In this document: positions 62,470-64,000 of the stretch, in pieces
Numbering within the stretch: the first letter of the stretch is position 1
How the letters are laid out: each line of letters begins with the position of its first letter
Source of the DNA: Mugil cephalus
Taxonomy: Eukaryota > Chordata > Actinopteri > Mugiliformes > Mugilidae
NCBI RefSeq assembly: GCF_022458985.1
Contig: NC_061776.1
Coordinates: 8,512,591 to 8,576,590 of the forward strand
DNA: 64,000 nt
Direction of reading: 5' to 3'
Program-made: the position numbers and the translations under genes
The notes under the pieces: generated by a model
What the model saw: the letters and a program-made list of their open reading frames with translations, nothing else
Database searches by the model: none
Told to the model about the DNA's origin: nothing

Positions 62470-63550
62470 ATTTTATATCTAGTTGCGGTCATGGTTGTGG
62501 ACATATTCAGCTTTTTACTGTCGTTTTACATCTTTTTATAGTTGTGTAATGTCTCTTTAGTTGTTTTCATCCGCTTTTTGATAGTTAATGTCTCTTCATC
62601 GTTGTACATGTCTCATATTTTAGTTTTTTTGTGTCTTTATGTGGTTTGTTAGTGTATCTTCATGGTTGTTTTGCACCTTTTTTAGTGTTGATTTGTGTCT
62701 TGTCTTTGTTTTGCCTGTTTTCTGTTAGCTCTTTTGTCTATCTGTGGTTAATTTGTGTCCCTTTCGAAGTTGTTTTGTGTGTCTTTTTTTGTTTAATGAC
62801 TCCCTAGCTGTTCTGCGTGACTTTTTGATTGTTTACTTTCCGTTCGCCTCTGTCTTCCATTTCGTCATTGTTCTCCTTTCATTGTTATTTTGTGTCTCTG
62901 TGCTTGTTTTGTTCTCAGTTTGTTGTTGTTTTGTGTCCTATGTTTTGGATTTTTGAAGTTGTTTCGTCAGTTTTGTGTCCCTCTGGTAGATTGGTGTCTT
63001 TCTGTGGTTGTGGGTGAAGCAGTTGTCTATGTTTCATCCCTCTTTGTAATTTTCTTTGCATCTTTTTCTATGTCTTTTTCAGCCTCTGTAGTTGCTTCGC
63101 ATCCTTCTTTAGTAGTTTAGTAGTTGTATCTTTCTGTAGTTTGCTCGTGAGTCTTTGTGCTTGTTTTGCTTCTTTTTGTAGCTGTTTTGTGTCTCTGTAG
63201 TTTTCTCACGTCTTCATACTTGTTTTGCTTCTTTTTGTAGTTGTTTTGTGTCTCTGTAGTTTGTTTACCAGTCTTTGTGCTTATTTTGCTTCTTTTTGTA
63301 GTTTTGTTTCTCACTGTAGTTTGCACACGTCTTTGTGCTTGTTTTGCTCCTTTTGTAGTTGTTTTGTGTCTCTGTAGTTGGCACATGTGTCTTTTGCTTG
63401 TTTTTGTAGTAGTTTTGTGTCTCTCTGTAGTTTGCTCACGTCTTCATACTCGTTTCGCTTCTTTTTATAGTTGTTTTCTGTCTCTTTGTAGTTTGCTCAC
63501 GTGTCTTTGTGCTTGTTTTTGCTTCTTCTTGTAGTAGTTTTGCGTCTCCA
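62470..63550. repeat. Degenerate T/G-rich minisatellite, unit about 60 bp
   Basis: From about 63105 the unit GTAGTTGTTTTGTGTCTCTGTAGTTTGC...GTGCTTGTTTTGCTTCTTTTT recurs roughly every 60 bases (starts near 63178, 63237, 63298, 63354, 63406, 63467 and 63531). Looser versions (TTTTGTGTCTTTATGTGG, GTTGTTTTGTGTCC) extend back to about 62470. The skewed composition (T/G on one strand) leaves long open frames on both strands, none of which looks like a real protein. Confidence 0.8.
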
Positions 63551-64000
63551 TCCAGTCGTCCAGGCTCGGCTTGTTGCTGTTTGCTTGACATTTGAACAAA
63601 AAAGAGTTAAAAGTCACTTCGTGCAGAGCTCCTGGTTTGTATTAAGTCGGTCTGATCAGTATTCCAGCCGCGACACCAACGAGCCAGCTACTTGTCACCT
63701 TCTGACTCCGGCAGCGGGGCAACAACAGGGCCAATCAGATTGGTGGTGCCCCTGGCCCTGCCTCCACCTCTGCCACCTCTGTTCCTGCGCCATACATTTT
63801 TCATAATGTGATTTTTTTCCTCATTGCAGTGTGGACCAGCGGAAAATATACAGGCAACGGCGTGAGCTTGGTATTTATTTAGTCACCGGGGGTGGGGGCA
63901 GTAATCTGGTGTCTGGGCAGAGACAAACATGTTGGTTGTTAGGCTACTGAGAAACCCCACCGGCTCTCATTAGTGAGGACGAGACAGATGAAGAGGAAGA
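63550..64000. other. Window end, no supported feature
   Basis: Moderately GC-rich sequence after the minisatellite, with a short CCTGGCCCTGCCTCCACCTCTGCCACCTC stretch near 63750-63780. No exon with clear splice signals and coding character was found. Confidence 0.4.

Noticed and set aside
63117-63534. Open frames of about 90 codons on both strands in the T/G-rich region
   Set aside because: They arise from the biased 60-bp repeat; low complexity, no start context or domain.

Overview
This is vertebrate nuclear DNA, almost certainly from a ray-finned (teleost) fish. The genes are split by GT-AG introns. Their exons read as close relatives of human BEST4, HECTD3, RPS8, ACADM and RABGGTB. The non-coding sequence carries teleost-style repeats: L2/Maui-like and other non-LTR LINE fragments, fold-back and TIR mini-elements, and (GATA)n arrays. 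All recognised genes lie on the + strand. Exon boundaries were placed by hand from splice signals, and the summed exon lengths keep frame in every full gene (459, 856, 208, 426 and 331 codons).

Layout. 1-5.05 kb: the last three coding exons and 3' UTR of a gene I cannot name (Ser/Gln-rich C-terminus). 5.05-13 kb: mostly repeats (LINE endonuclease and RT fragments, one 392-bp tandem duplication), with one possible first exon near 7.3 kb. 13.0-14.4 kb: a 411-codon leucine-rich-repeat type I membrane protein with a long tyrosine-motif tail, resembling LRRC25. It is followed at once by a palindromic mini-transposon. 14.4-19.9 kb: intergenic, with a large fold-back element at 17.7-18.6 kb. 20.0-26.3 kb: a bestrophin chloride channel (best4-like). 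27.7-36.5 kb: hectd3, a HECT E3 ubiquitin ligase with 19 coding exons. 37.7-40.5 kb: rps8, with a TOP/TCTCGCGAGA promoter and four intronic C/D snoRNA candidates, two of them U38 copies. 40.5-44.7 kb: repeat-rich spacer with a 34-base C run. 44.8-51.8 kb: acadm (medium-chain acyl-CoA dehydrogenase, 12 exons). 53.67-58.68 kb: rabggtb (Rab geranylgeranyltransferase beta, 9 exons). 58.7-64 kb: intergenic, with a LINE RT fragment and a long T/G-rich minisatellite.

The genes do not form a pathway. They are unrelated housekeeping and tissue genes held together by vertebrate synteny: best4/hectd3/rps8 correspond to human 1p34 and acadm/rabggtb to human 1p31. I found no clearly new biological system. 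The least ordinary items are the LRR receptor with ITAM-like tyrosines, a two-residue insertion next to the bestrophin pore neck, and several well-preserved palindromic elements.
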